Source of the DNA: Carboxydothermus hydrogenoformans Z-2901
GTDB taxonomy: Bacteria > Bacillota > Z-2901 > Carboxydothermales > Carboxydothermaceae
Length of the DNA stretch: 64,000 nucleotides
NCBI RefSeq assembly: GCF_000012865.1
Contig: NC_007503.1
Location: 2,177,001-2,241,000, forward strand
Reading direction: 5' to 3'
Shown here: positions 41,984-49,224 of the stretch, piece after piece
Layout of the letters: each line of letters starts with the position of its first letter
How positions within the stretch are numbered: the stretch's first letter is position 1
The notes under the pieces: generated by a model
Databases searched by the model: none
Told to the model about the DNA's origin: nothing
Seen by the model: only the letters and a program-made list of their open reading frames with translations
Program-made: the position numbers and the translations under genes

Positions 41984-42799
41984 TTATTTATTAGCCACTA
42001 ACGTTAGCGGTACCAGCTTCTCTACCAGAGCTTTGGCCACTTCTTGGGGACTGCCGGTTAGCATCTCAACTTTGGCCCGGGCTTTAGCCTGGGGCACAAA
42101 ACTTTTCCATACCTGTGTTGGTGAGCCTTTAAGTCCTAAAAAAGCTTCCTCCACGTCTAATTGCTCTTTCCCCCATACTTCCGGCTGGTAACGGGCAGCA
42201 CGAATCATATCCGGCATAGTAGCGTAACGGATTTCGTTTATCCCCTTTAACGCCGTAAGAAGCGCCGGAAGCTTTGCCCGCACGTATTCTTTCCGCCCTT
42301 CAATTTTCCTTACCGCCACTACATAGCCTTCCACGGGATTAAACTCCTCCACCCGCTCAATGTATGTAATTAAAGCCATATTAAGCCGGGCTGCCACCCC
42401 GGGACCCACCTGCGCCGTATCCCCGTCGATGGCTTGCTTTCCGGCAAACACCAAATCCACCGGTTCCGCGGAAGCTATTTTCTCAATAGCTTTGGCGAGG
42501 ACATAACTTGTAGCCAGGGTATCCGATCCGGCAAACTTCCTGTCGGTAAGTAAAATCGCCCGGTCGGCTCCATAAGAAATTGCTTTTTTCAAAGCCTCGG
42601 CCGCCTGCGGCGGACCCATCGAAACCACCGTCACCTTACCGCCGTATTTATCCTTAAGCCTTAACGCTTCTTCCAGGGCGTGGGCATCGTAGGGGTTGAT
42701 AATAGATGGCACCCCTTCGCGAATTAAAGTGTTAGTTTTGGGGTCAATCCGCACTTCCGCCGTATCGGGCACCTGTTTTAGTAAAACTACCGCATGCAC
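41984..42799 (-). CDS. fixA: Electron-transfer flavoprotein beta subunit (FixA)
   Basis: 271 residues. LLKQVPDTAEVRIDPKTNTL, INPYDAHALEEALRLKDKYG, VVSMGPPQAAEALKKAISYG and FAGKQAIDGDTAQVGPGVAA are characteristic of ETF-beta and NAD-binding bifurcating members. It is the first gene of the fix operon. GGAGGTGGTATTG gives its ribosome site. Confidence 0.94.
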   Translation of the reverse strand: MHAVVLLKQVPDTAEVRIDPKTNTLIREGVPSIINPYDAHALEEALRLKDKYGGKVTVVSMGPPQAAEALKKAISYGADRAILLTDRKFAGSDTLATSYVLAKAIEKIASAEPVDLVFAGKQAIDGDTAQVGPGVAARLNMALITYIERVEEFNPVEGYVVAVRKIEGRKEYVRAKLPALLTALKGINEIRYATMPDMIRAARYQPEVWGKEQLDVEEAFLGLKGSPTQVWKSFVPQAKARAKVEMLTGSPQEVAKALVEKLVPLTLVANK

Positions 42800-43022
42800 A
42801 ATACCACCTCCAGACGTTTATTTTTAGTTTACCCAGGATTGAAAATTTTTCTGTGAGTTAGCTTACAGTTTTGGCAAGTGTTTTTTATTTTATTTTTAAA
42901 GTCACCAAATACCCATCCTGGGTTTGTTCCTTTTGGTAATCTAAATTTCTATAACCTTCATACCCCAACCACTAATAATTTTATTTTATTTAGAATATAA
43001 CATTTTATAATTTTATTTGCAA
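42800..43022. other. AT-rich gap upstream of fixA, with a possible gene tail
   Basis: This stretch should hold the fix promoter, but no clear pair of boxes was found. On the minus strand at 42885-42971 an open stretch reads WLGYEGYRNLDYQKEQTQDG and ends in a normal stop. It has the look of a coding tail without a start, so it may be a remnant of a lost gene. Confidence 0.35.
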
Positions 43023-43056
43023 TAAAAAAAAACCGCCTACCACACGGTAGACGGTT
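43023..43056 (-). terminator. Terminator after the aminomutase gene
   Basis: AACCGCCTACC (43031-43041) pairs with GGTAGACGGTT (43046-43056) with one mismatch. On the minus strand it is followed by a run of eight or more T. Confidence 0.85.
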
Positions 43057-43066
43057 CTCTATCAGT

Positions 43067-44302
43067 TTAATTATTCGGATATCTAATTATCCGGCCTTCC
43101 CAGTTGCGTAAAACTGCTTCTTCTTCCGAGAGTTCAATTAAATACTGGGGTAAAAGCGGAATTTTCCCAAAGCCTCCAGGCGCGTTGACGATATAATACG
43201 GCACTGCCAGTCCCGAGGTATAGCCCCGCAAGCTTTCCATTATCCTTAATCCGTCTTCAATCTTGGGAACAAAATGCATCGTTCCCCGTACCCTCTTCGC
43301 CTGGAAGATATAGTACGGCCGTACCCGAATTTTTAAAAGCTCATGGTTCAATTTCTCCATAATTACGGGATTGTCATTTACCCCTTTTAAAAGCACCGCC
43401 TGATTACCTAATACCACCCCCGCTTCAATTAATTTATCCACCGCTTTTTTGGCCTCAGGAGTTACCTCCCGGGGATGGTTAAACTGGGTATTGATATATA
43501 TCGGCGGGTATTTTTTTAATATTTTAACCAGATTATCGGTAACCCTTTGCGGCAAGGTCACCGGTACCCGGGTACCAATCCTTTTAATTTCTACATGGGG
43601 TATTTCGGAAAGTTCTTTTAATATCCAGTCCAGCTCCAAATCGGATAAGAGAAGTGCATCCCCACCGGTAATTAAAACATCCCGGATTTCTTTATGCTCC
43701 CGGATGTAAAGAAGGGCTTCTTTTATCTGCTCCCTGGGAGTTTTCCGGTCAACCTCACCGATATTTCTTCGCCGCTGACAGTGACGGCAATACATCCCGC
43801 ACATATTGGTAACATTAATTATTAAGCGGTCCGGATAACGCCGGGTAACCGCCGCCACCGGCGAAGTCCCCGCTTCATTCATCGGGTCAAGTTCACCGGT
43901 ATCATCTAAAACCTCCAAAATGGAAGGAATCGACTGTTTCTTAATACCGCAATCGGGATCATCGGGATCAATCAAGCTCAAATAATAAGGCGAAATGGCA
44001 AAGCGATAAACCTTACTGACCTCCTCAAGTTCCCAGAGGACCTGGTCGCTTAAAGGCAAAATTTTTCGTAAAACTTCCGGCGTTGTTATCCGATTTTTCA
44101 ACTGCCAGCGCCAATCCTGCCAGTCTTCTTCCGTTCCACCTAATACCTTTAAAATCTTCTCTTTTTGTTTTAAAATTTTTTCCCAGGCTTCAAATCCCGA
44201 TAAAACCTTTTTTCTTTCCCTTAACCTACTACGACCAATCCGGGTAAGCTCTCTTTGCCGTTTCAATCCTTCATCTTTCTGCGAAATTCTTGCTCTATTC
44301 AT
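43067..44302 (-). CDS. eam: Radical-SAM aminomutase, predicted glutamate 2,3-aminomutase
   Basis: 411 residues from the ATG at 44302, which has AAAGGAGGG; a longer frame has no such site. The family is KamA: radical-SAM Cys C168, C172, C175 (MCGMYCRHCQR) and PLP lysine K380 (APGGFGKIP). In lysine 2,3-aminomutase two Asp, 37 residues apart, hold the substrate's side-chain amine. Here the same positions are K336 (FQAKRVRG) and N373 (YIVNAPGG), also 37 apart. This Lys/Asn pair is the set reported for glutamate 2,3-aminomutase. The product would be beta-glutamate, a compatible solute. A c-di-AMP riboswitch precedes it. The specificity is by residue comparison, not measured. Confidence 0.85.
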   Translation of the reverse strand: MNRARISQKDEGLKRQRELTRIGRSRLRERKKVLSGFEAWEKILKQKEKILKVLGGTEEDWQDWRWQLKNRITTPEVLRKILPLSDQVLWELEEVSKVYRFAISPYYLSLIDPDDPDCGIKKQSIPSILEVLDDTGELDPMNEAGTSPVAAVTRRYPDRLIINVTNMCGMYCRHCQRRRNIGEVDRKTPREQIKEALLYIREHKEIRDVLITGGDALLLSDLELDWILKELSEIPHVEIKRIGTRVPVTLPQRVTDNLVKILKKYPPIYINTQFNHPREVTPEAKKAVDKLIEAGVVLGNQAVLLKGVNDNPVIMEKLNHELLKIRVRPYYIFQAKRVRGTMHFVPKIEDGLRIMESLRGYTSGLAVPYYIVNAPGGFGKIPLLPQYLIELSEEEAVLRNWEGRIIRYPNN

Positions 44303-44333
44303 GTAAATCCCTCCTTTCAATTCAGAGGGAGCA

Positions 44334-44360
44334 CAGAAAAACCCTCCACAGGGGGAGGGT
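44334..44360 (-). terminator. Expression-platform terminator of the riboswitch
   Basis: Minus strand: ACCCTCC pairs with GGAGGGT (44341-44360), followed by TTTTCTG. It stands between the aptamer and the gene, as expected for a transcriptional riboswitch. Confidence 0.8.
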
Positions 44361-44394
44361 CAAAAAGGCAAAAAATATCCATTTTGCTCCCCCT

Positions 44395-44508
44395 TCGACG
44401 CTTACGAGGTTAGCTGACGGGTTCGGGCGGAAGGAGTCGCCCTACCTGAAAAGGATTCACCCCAAAAAGTGGTTCCCCCGCTTCCCGTAACGGGAATTCA
44501 GCGTTTGG
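44395..44508 (-). promoter_or_regulatory. Cyclic di-AMP riboswitch (ydaO/yuaA class)
   Basis: The minus strand carries the class hallmarks in order: ACGCTGAATTC, GCGGGGGAACCA, TTGGGGTGAATCCTTTT, GTAGGGCGACTCCTTCCGCC, CGAACCCGTCAGCTAACCTC and GTAAGCGTC. The outer helix is formed by ACGCT with AGCGT-like ends. In known cases c-di-AMP binding favours termination and turns the gene off, linked to K+ and osmolyte control. It is followed by a terminator and then the aminomutase gene. Confidence 0.93.
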
Positions 44509-44516
44509 TTAATAGT

Positions 44517-44545
44517 ATTTTACCAAGTAAAATAATTTTTTTCAA
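44517..44545 (-). promoter_or_regulatory. Sigma-A promoter of the riboswitch transcript
   Basis: Minus strand: -35 TTGAAA (44540-44545), 17-base spacer, -10 TAAAAT (44517-44522). The start would fall about seven bases before the aptamer. Confidence 0.75.
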
Positions 44546-44580
44546 GATTCTTGACTATTTTGTAACATATTTTGGTGATA

Positions 44581-45318
44581 TTAGAAAAATTTAAACCACG
44601 ATTTTTTCTTTTGCCTTTCTCCTTGTATTTCCAAAGTCACCGGTTCGCAGGATTTTCCCTCAAAAAACCGGCGGTTATTGGTAAATACTTCCGGTTTAAG
44701 ATACTCCTCTAAAAACCTTATACTCCCTGGACCGTGAGCATCGGTGCCGACCAAAACCCCTTTTTCTAAAAACCACCGGGCACTTTTTCGGCTTCCTTCC
44801 CCGAAATACCCTGATAAAAGGGAAGTCAGGCTTACCTGAAAAACAACCCCCATATCCAAAAGCTCCTCAATTTCTTCCCGGTTCTCCCGTAAATACCGGT
44901 ACCGCTCCGGGTGGGCAATGATGACTTTATTCCCGGCCCCGATTATTTCCGCTAAATAGAAGGTAAGCCAGGGCGGTTTTTGCGTTAGCGGCAGTTCGAT
45001 TAAATAAATCCGTTCCCCTTTTAAGCCCAGCACTTTACCTCCGGCTATTAACTCCGGCAGTTCCGGCGTAAGATAAAGCTCCATCCCTGGATAAACTTTA
45101 AGCCCAATCCCTTCCGCCCCCAGGGCCTGGTTTAACCCTTCAACTTTGCGGATTACTTCTTCCGGCTTTAGCGGAGCTCCTTCCGCCATAAAGTGCGGAG
45201 TCGCCACCACTTCGCTAAAACCTACTTTCGCCATTTCCCGGGCAAGCCACAGGGAATCTTCAAGCGTCTTTGGCCCATCATCTACTCCGGGTAGTATATG
45301 GCAGTGAAGGTCCAGCAT
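44581..45318 (-). CDS. PHP-domain tyrosine phosphatase (CpsB/YwqE family)
   Basis: 245 residues. The PHP metal-site motifs are all present: LDLHCHILPGVDDGP, VVATPHF, YPGMELYL, IIAHPERY and VGTDAHGPGS. CpsB-type phosphatases dephosphorylate the tyrosine kinase that controls capsule or exopolysaccharide synthesis. No polysaccharide genes or kinase are adjacent here, so the partner lies elsewhere. The C-terminus is basic (RQKKKSWFKFF). Confidence 0.9.
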   Translation of the reverse strand: MLDLHCHILPGVDDGPKTLEDSLWLAREMAKVGFSEVVATPHFMAEGAPLKPEEVIRKVEGLNQALGAEGIGLKVYPGMELYLTPELPELIAGGKVLGLKGERIYLIELPLTQKPPWLTFYLAEIIGAGNKVIIAHPERYRYLRENREEIEELLDMGVVFQVSLTSLLSGYFGEGSRKSARWFLEKGVLVGTDAHGPGSIRFLEEYLKPEVFTNNRRFFEGKSCEPVTLEIQGERQKKKSWFKFF

Positions 45319-45477
45319 TTTAAGCCTCCTTAGCAGCTCACTTACTGTTTAGAAAAATCTGGGTTATAATTTTACAATTTTCCCCACTTACATCTCTTGG
45401 AATTTTCATACAGCTATTACCTCATCTTTAACAATATGCAACCGCATTATTTTATCCCTAAACTTTTATTAAAGAAC
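45319..45477. other. Gap with faint coding traces
   Basis: The minus strand has two short open stretches, MRLHIVKDEVIAV and MKIPRDVSGENCKII. The second resembles the start of HicA-type proteins. They may be relics of a HicAB pair; the evidence is thin. The CpsB gene start lies at one end. Confidence 0.25.
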
Positions 45478-45861
45478 TCACAGTTTCTTTCCTTCCCGGT
45501 AAACTTTTTCAACTAAACTTGCCGGTGCATCTTCTTCTAATACTATATGTACCTGGAAAGGTACCGCTAAATCCACACATTCCGCTACCAGTTTAAAAAA
45601 ACTGCCCTCAATTTTCCCGGCTATAAAAATATCTATATCCGAAATAGGGGTAAAAAAAGCATTTTCATCGGCCAAAGAACCAAATAAGTAAACATCCTTC
45701 ACTCCGTACTTTTCGCGGATAAATTCAGCTATTTCTTGAGCTTTACTCAAAGCTTCTTCCCGTAAAATCTTCTGCTCTTCTTCCTGCCTTTTCTGTCGCT
45801 TTTTTAACCACTCCCGCTGTTCAATAATATCTTTTTCGGAATAGGGAACCACACTGCTCAC
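45478..45861 (-). CDS. MNT-type nucleotidyltransferase (probable MntA-like antitoxin)
   Basis: 127 residues. A charged coiled segment (residues 11-45) is followed by the minimal nucleotidyltransferase site YLFGSLADENAFFTPISDID (GS and DxD). This is the second gene of a HepT-MNT pair, overlapping its partner by four bases. In known HepT/MntA pairs the MNT protein modifies the HEPN toxin with AMP; here that is by analogy. Confidence 0.82.
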   Translation of the reverse strand: MSSVVPYSEKDIIEQREWLKKRQKRQEEEQKILREEALSKAQEIAEFIREKYGVKDVYLFGSLADENAFFTPISDIDIFIAGKIEGSFFKLVAECVDLAVPFQVHIVLEEDAPASLVEKVYREGKKL

Positions 45862-46367
45862 TCCCTATCGGCAACACTTTTTTGCAAAAACTCGATAAAT
45901 TCTTCTATCTCAGCAAAAAATAACCTTAGTGTATCCGGCAACTTTATTAATAAAGCAAGGATTTTTTCTTCATTTAAATTAAATCCATAAACATTTCGAA
46001 ATACATGCCTAAAGCCTCTTAATTCCTCAAGCTTTTCCCAAAGTTCCCGGCTAATAACTCTTTTTCGTACTCCATCGATATCCAGCGCCATCTGCAGGAG
46101 AAGTTCTTTATGCCAGTTTTCTGACGCTGGCACCTTTCCGTCAAACTCCCGGGCAATTATCTTAAAAATGTTTTCTATACATACATAAATATCATGCAAG
46201 ATAGAAGCCACTGCCCTGATAATAAAGCTATCCCCGCTTAAAATCTTTTTTAAATTTTTTTGTCCAGAATAATATCCTTTTTCTATGAGTTCATCTTCAA
46301 GCTTTTTAATATTTTTTAGCTCTTCCTTTATTCTCGCTGAAATAATCATGATGTCCCGTGGCGTCAT
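45858..46367 (-). CDS. HepT/HEPN-like protein (probable toxin partner)
   Basis: 169 residues, all helical. The C-terminal half has LEELRGFRHVFRNVYGFNLN, resembling the HepT-like loop, but the usual R-x4-6-H catalytic pair is not clean: a His precedes rather than follows. It may be a catalytically altered member. It leads the MNT gene with an ATGA-type overlap, a standard toxin-antitoxin layout. Confidence 0.75.
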   Translation of the reverse strand: MTPRDIMIISARIKEELKNIKKLEDELIEKGYYSGQKNLKKILSGDSFIIRAVASILHDIYVCIENIFKIIAREFDGKVPASENWHKELLLQMALDIDGVRKRVISRELWEKLEELRGFRHVFRNVYGFNLNEEKILALLIKLPDTLRLFFAEIEEFIEFLQKSVADRE

Positions 46368-46452
46368 TTTTACCCCTCCGCTTTTATTTACTTTAATTGT
46401 ATCTTAACTCACCGGCCCTTACAATCAGCACTGTTAATTTTTTCTATTTTCC

Positions 46453-46481
46453 TTGACCTCTTATATACCCAAGGATAAAAT
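46453..46481 (+). promoter_or_regulatory. Sigma-A promoter of the first Uma2 gene
   Basis: -35 TTGACC (46453-46458), 17-base spacer, -10 TAAAAT (46476-46481), 26 bases before the start codon. Confidence 0.7.
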
Positions 46482-46507
46482 TAAATTAACAAAAGTAGGC
46501 AAAAATT

Positions 46508-47092
46508 ATGAGTAAAGCTTTGAACTCTAACGTTTTTACCTATAAAGATTATTTAAAACTTCCGGAAGAAGAGCGTGGTGAACTTATTGATGGCCAATTT
46601 TTCTCAAAAGCTTACGCTTCTCCGTCACGCCTCCATCAAAAAACCCTTTTAGAGCTTGCTTTGCAAATCGGTAGTTTCCTAAAAACAAAAGAAACTACCT
46701 GCGAACTTTACGTAGCCCCTTTTGATGTGATTCTGGCTTTAGAAAATGAAACCATTGAAGACGTTAAAAACGTAGTTCAGCCGGATCTTCTGATTATTTG
46801 TGACCCGCAAAAACTTACAGAAAAAGGTTGCCTTGGAGCACCGGATTTAATTATTGAAATAGTATCCCCCACATCCTATCGCCTGGATTATGTATTAAAG
46901 TTAAACTTATACGATAAATTCCAGGTAAAGGAATACTGGATTGTAAATCCCGAAACGAAAACAGTATTAATTTACCGTCAGGATAATGACCAAGGTTTTG
47001 GCGAGCCGGAAAAATACACTATCCCATCATTCGTATCTTCTTCTGTTCTGCCAGGTTTAACTATCTCAACCGAGCAAATATTTAACGATTAA
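46508..47092 (+). CDS. Uma2 family protein (PD-(D/E)XK nuclease-like)
   Basis: 194 residues. Family features: YLKLPEEERGELIDGQFFSK at the N-terminus, VVQPDLLIICDPQKL, APDLIIEIVSPTS and VKEYWIVNPETKTVLIYR. These contain the D-x(n)-E-x-K-like site of the Uma2/DUF820 group. The function is not known; members are multi-copy in cyanobacteria and some Firmicutes. A second copy is at 59244-59819, and the two share the same motifs but differ in detail. Confidence 0.85.
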   Translation: MSKALNSNVFTYKDYLKLPEEERGELIDGQFFSKAYASPSRLHQKTLLELALQIGSFLKTKETTCELYVAPFDVILALENETIEDVKNVVQPDLLIICDPQKLTEKGCLGAPDLIIEIVSPTSYRLDYVLKLNLYDKFQVKEYWIVNPETKTVLIYRQDNDQGFGEPEKYTIPSFVSSSVLPGLTISTEQIFND

Positions 47093-47120
47093 AAAAACAC
47101 CGGCAATTGCCGGTGTTTTT
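47093..47120. terminator. Bidirectional terminator (perfect palindrome)
   Basis: AACACCGGCAATTGCCGGTG with flanking A and T runs is a near-perfect palindrome centred between 47106 and 47107. It serves the Uma2 gene and the convergent amidase. Confidence 0.9.
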
Positions 47121-48975
47121 ATTTCCCTAAAAACCATTTGGTTATTCCCTGGGCTAAAGCCGCTGCCGCTTTAGTCCGGTATTCCGGGGTAGAAAGTTTC
47201 TTCTCTTCTTCCGCATTAGATAAATACCCAACTTCCACCAAAGCAGAGGGCATTTCCGTATATTTAATCACGTAAAAGCCCTGATTGGTATAAATTCCTT
47301 TATTTTTGCTATTCAGTACCTCATTTAACGCAACCATGAGATTATCCGCCAGGGCTTTTTCCTGTGCTTGATTGTTCGGGTCAGGATAATAATATACTTG
47401 AGTTCCGTTAGCCGAGTAATACGCTGGCGAACCTACACTATTCTGGTGAATGCTTAAGAATAAATCAGCGGATAAACCGTTGGCGTATTCCACCCGTTTG
47501 CTTAAAGTGGGATAAGTGTCGCCAGTTCTGGTCATATAAACAGTAGCTCCCAGCGCTTCCAGGTAACCTTTAAGTTTAAGAGCAATATCTAAATTTACAT
47601 CCTTTTCTTTAATCCCATAGACCTTTCCTATCGTACCGGGGTCGCTACCGCCGTGACCAGGATCCAGTACAATCTTTTTCCCTGAAAGTACTGGTTCCGG
47701 GAAAATTCTTACATTGTACCCCCCATTAATTTTCTCCACCGTAAGGTTCAGCGGAACAAAACCGGCAAAATTTACCACTACATTTCCATTTTCCGTAGCT
47801 GTGGTTAAGCTTTTTACCGGAAAACTTAAATCTGGAGCAGTAAGATTATCGATTTGCCCATTCTCTAAAACAATTTTGGCCGTTAATTTATCGTCACTTA
47901 AAGTATAAGTAAGATTGGCCGTAGTAGTTATTTGCCAGGTCAGCGAAGCAGGTGCCGTTTCACCTTTAATCTGCACCGGATGTACCGGTTCTACCGGAGT
48001 ATCGCTAAAGTAAGCTTTCTCCGCCCAACCTATCTCACGGCCAGCCAAAGCTAACCGGTACCAGCCGTCTTTTTCCTCTAAAACCCCAAAGCTCTTTTCC
48101 CCGGAAATTGTCGCTTTAACTCCGGTAGAAAACCCCGCACCGTTAAAAACATTTACGGGGTCAACCTGCGGATAAACGGTTTTTATAATTCGAAGCCCAT
48201 CCCCGCGGCTGGTTTCTGCCACATAAGGAACTAAATACGCTTTTGCAACCCAGCCGGTAGTACTTCCCGCTTTAACCTTCATCCAGTCACCGGAAACCTG
48301 CAGTCCTTCTACCTTTGTCCCCTGCGGCAGGGTCTTTATCACGCTATAACTTGTTCCCGGACCGGAACGAAGATTTAAGCTGGTAGCTTTTACTGCATAG
48401 ACTCCAGAAATCGTCTTAATAGAAGTATTAGTACTGCTCTGCGGAGGAGTAGGGGTTGTCCCCCGGGAAGTCTCGGTAACTTTAATATAGGTTTTTACCA
48501 CCCACCCGGCAATACTCCCCGCTTTTATGTAATACCAGCCGTTTTGCTCTTTATAAATTTCCACCCGCGTGTTTTTGGCCAATTTACCGGCTATCGCCGC
48601 AGAAGTACTCGGGGTTGTTCTGACGTTTAAAATGGTAGCTGTCACAATCCCGGTGCGAGACGCTTGAGTGCTCCGGCTACTCCCTACTACCGGACTGATA
48701 TATTTGCCGGAAACATATCCATAACCGTTTTTATACCGGATTTTAAACCACTCACCCGTTTTTGCCGTAATTTCAACTTTTTGTCCCCGGCTTAATACCC
48801 CAATCTTTGCATAATTAATGCCCGGACCAGAACGAACATTTAACGTCGAAGCCGTCACCACTCCGTAGCTTGCGGCCAATACTGGCAGGCGGAACCCAAA
48901 AAATATGGAGAAAAGGAAGACCAAAAGAAATGCCAGAGCTTGTCCGCGAAGGTTGGAGCGACATCCCTTTCTCAC
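47119..48975 (-). CDS. N-acetylmuramoyl-L-alanine amidase with SH3 repeats and AMIN-like domain
   Basis: 618 residues from a GTG. A signal peptide (about 1-34) is followed by three clear bacterial SH3 domains with LNVRSGPG, LNVRTTPS and LNLRSGPG, and a fourth diverged one. A beta-rich AMIN-like region follows at about 330-430. The C-terminus (about 435-618) is Amidase_3: VLDPGHGGSDPGT, KEKDVNLDIALKL, LFLSIHQNS and ALVEVGYLSN provide the zinc ligands and catalytic Glu. It is exported, binds peptidoglycan through SH3 and AMIN, and cleaves the amide bond to the peptide stem. The promoter overlaps a Spo0A-box-like site. Confidence 0.92.
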   Translation of the reverse strand: MRKGCRSNLRGQALAFLLVFLFSIFFGFRLPVLAASYGVVTASTLNVRSGPGINYAKIGVLSRGQKVEITAKTGEWFKIRYKNGYGYVSGKYISPVVGSSRSTQASRTGIVTATILNVRTTPSTSAAIAGKLAKNTRVEIYKEQNGWYYIKAGSIAGWVVKTYIKVTETSRGTTPTPPQSSTNTSIKTISGVYAVKATSLNLRSGPGTSYSVIKTLPQGTKVEGLQVSGDWMKVKAGSTTGWVAKAYLVPYVAETSRGDGLRIIKTVYPQVDPVNVFNGAGFSTGVKATISGEKSFGVLEEKDGWYRLALAGREIGWAEKAYFSDTPVEPVHPVQIKGETAPASLTWQITTTANLTYTLSDDKLTAKIVLENGQIDNLTAPDLSFPVKSLTTATENGNVVVNFAGFVPLNLTVEKINGGYNVRIFPEPVLSGKKIVLDPGHGGSDPGTIGKVYGIKEKDVNLDIALKLKGYLEALGATVYMTRTGDTYPTLSKRVEYANGLSADLFLSIHQNSVGSPAYYSANGTQVYYYPDPNNQAQEKALADNLMVALNEVLNSKNKGIYTNQGFYVIKYTEMPSALVEVGYLSNAEEEKKLSTPEYRTKAAAALAQGITKWFLGK

Positions 48976-49019
48976 TTTTTCACCCGCCTTTTTCCATTAA
49001 TTTATCAAATCTTGTAAAT

Positions 49020-49049
49020 ATTATAACAAAGTCTTTACAATTTGTCGAA
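49020..49049 (-). promoter_or_regulatory. Promoter of the amidase gene with Spo0A-box-like site
   Basis: Minus strand: -10 TATAAT (49020-49025), 18-base spacer, -35 TTCGAC (49044-49049). On the plus strand TTTGTCGAAC (49041-49050) covers the -35 and matches the core of the Spo0A box. Confidence 0.6.
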
Positions 49050-49050
49050 C

Positions 49051-49070
49051 AAAAAAAGCCCCAAAAGGGC
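49051..49070 (-). terminator. Terminator of the transglutaminase-like gene
   Basis: Minus strand: GCCC-TTTT-GGGGC followed by seven T. It lies just upstream of the amidase promoter and about 155 bases after the stop of the gene it serves. Confidence 0.8.
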
Positions 49071-49176
49071 GTAAAATCAGAAATTACAGCACATAACCCC
49101 CTGGGACTTGTCAAAATCCTATGTTTTTTGGGTAGTTTTATGGTTTTTCCAGTTTTTATCCAAATTTGAGCTATCC

Positions 49177-49224
49177 CGACATTACCTGTCGACGGAAGTC
49201 AATCGTGGGTGGAAAGAATCACCC
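49177..49224. repeat. Two small palindromes downstream of the transglutaminase-like gene
   Basis: CGAC-ATTACCT-GTCG (49177-49191) and GGGTG-GAAAGAAT-CACCC (49207-49224). The minus strand gives GTAGGGTGATTCTTT. Layout and wording resemble the GTAGGG-palindrome elements at 21992 and 36851, but the sequence is diverged. Confidence 0.4.

Noticed and set aside
43067-44302. Plain lysine 2,3-aminomutase (kamA/ablA)
   Set aside because: Both lysine-specific Asp are replaced by Lys336 and Asn373, and no ablB-like acetyltransferase gene adjoins.
49177-49224. Possible c-di-GMP or other riboswitch before the amidase
   Set aside because: Only two short palindromes are present, no known aptamer core, and they lie upstream of a strong terminator and separate promoter.
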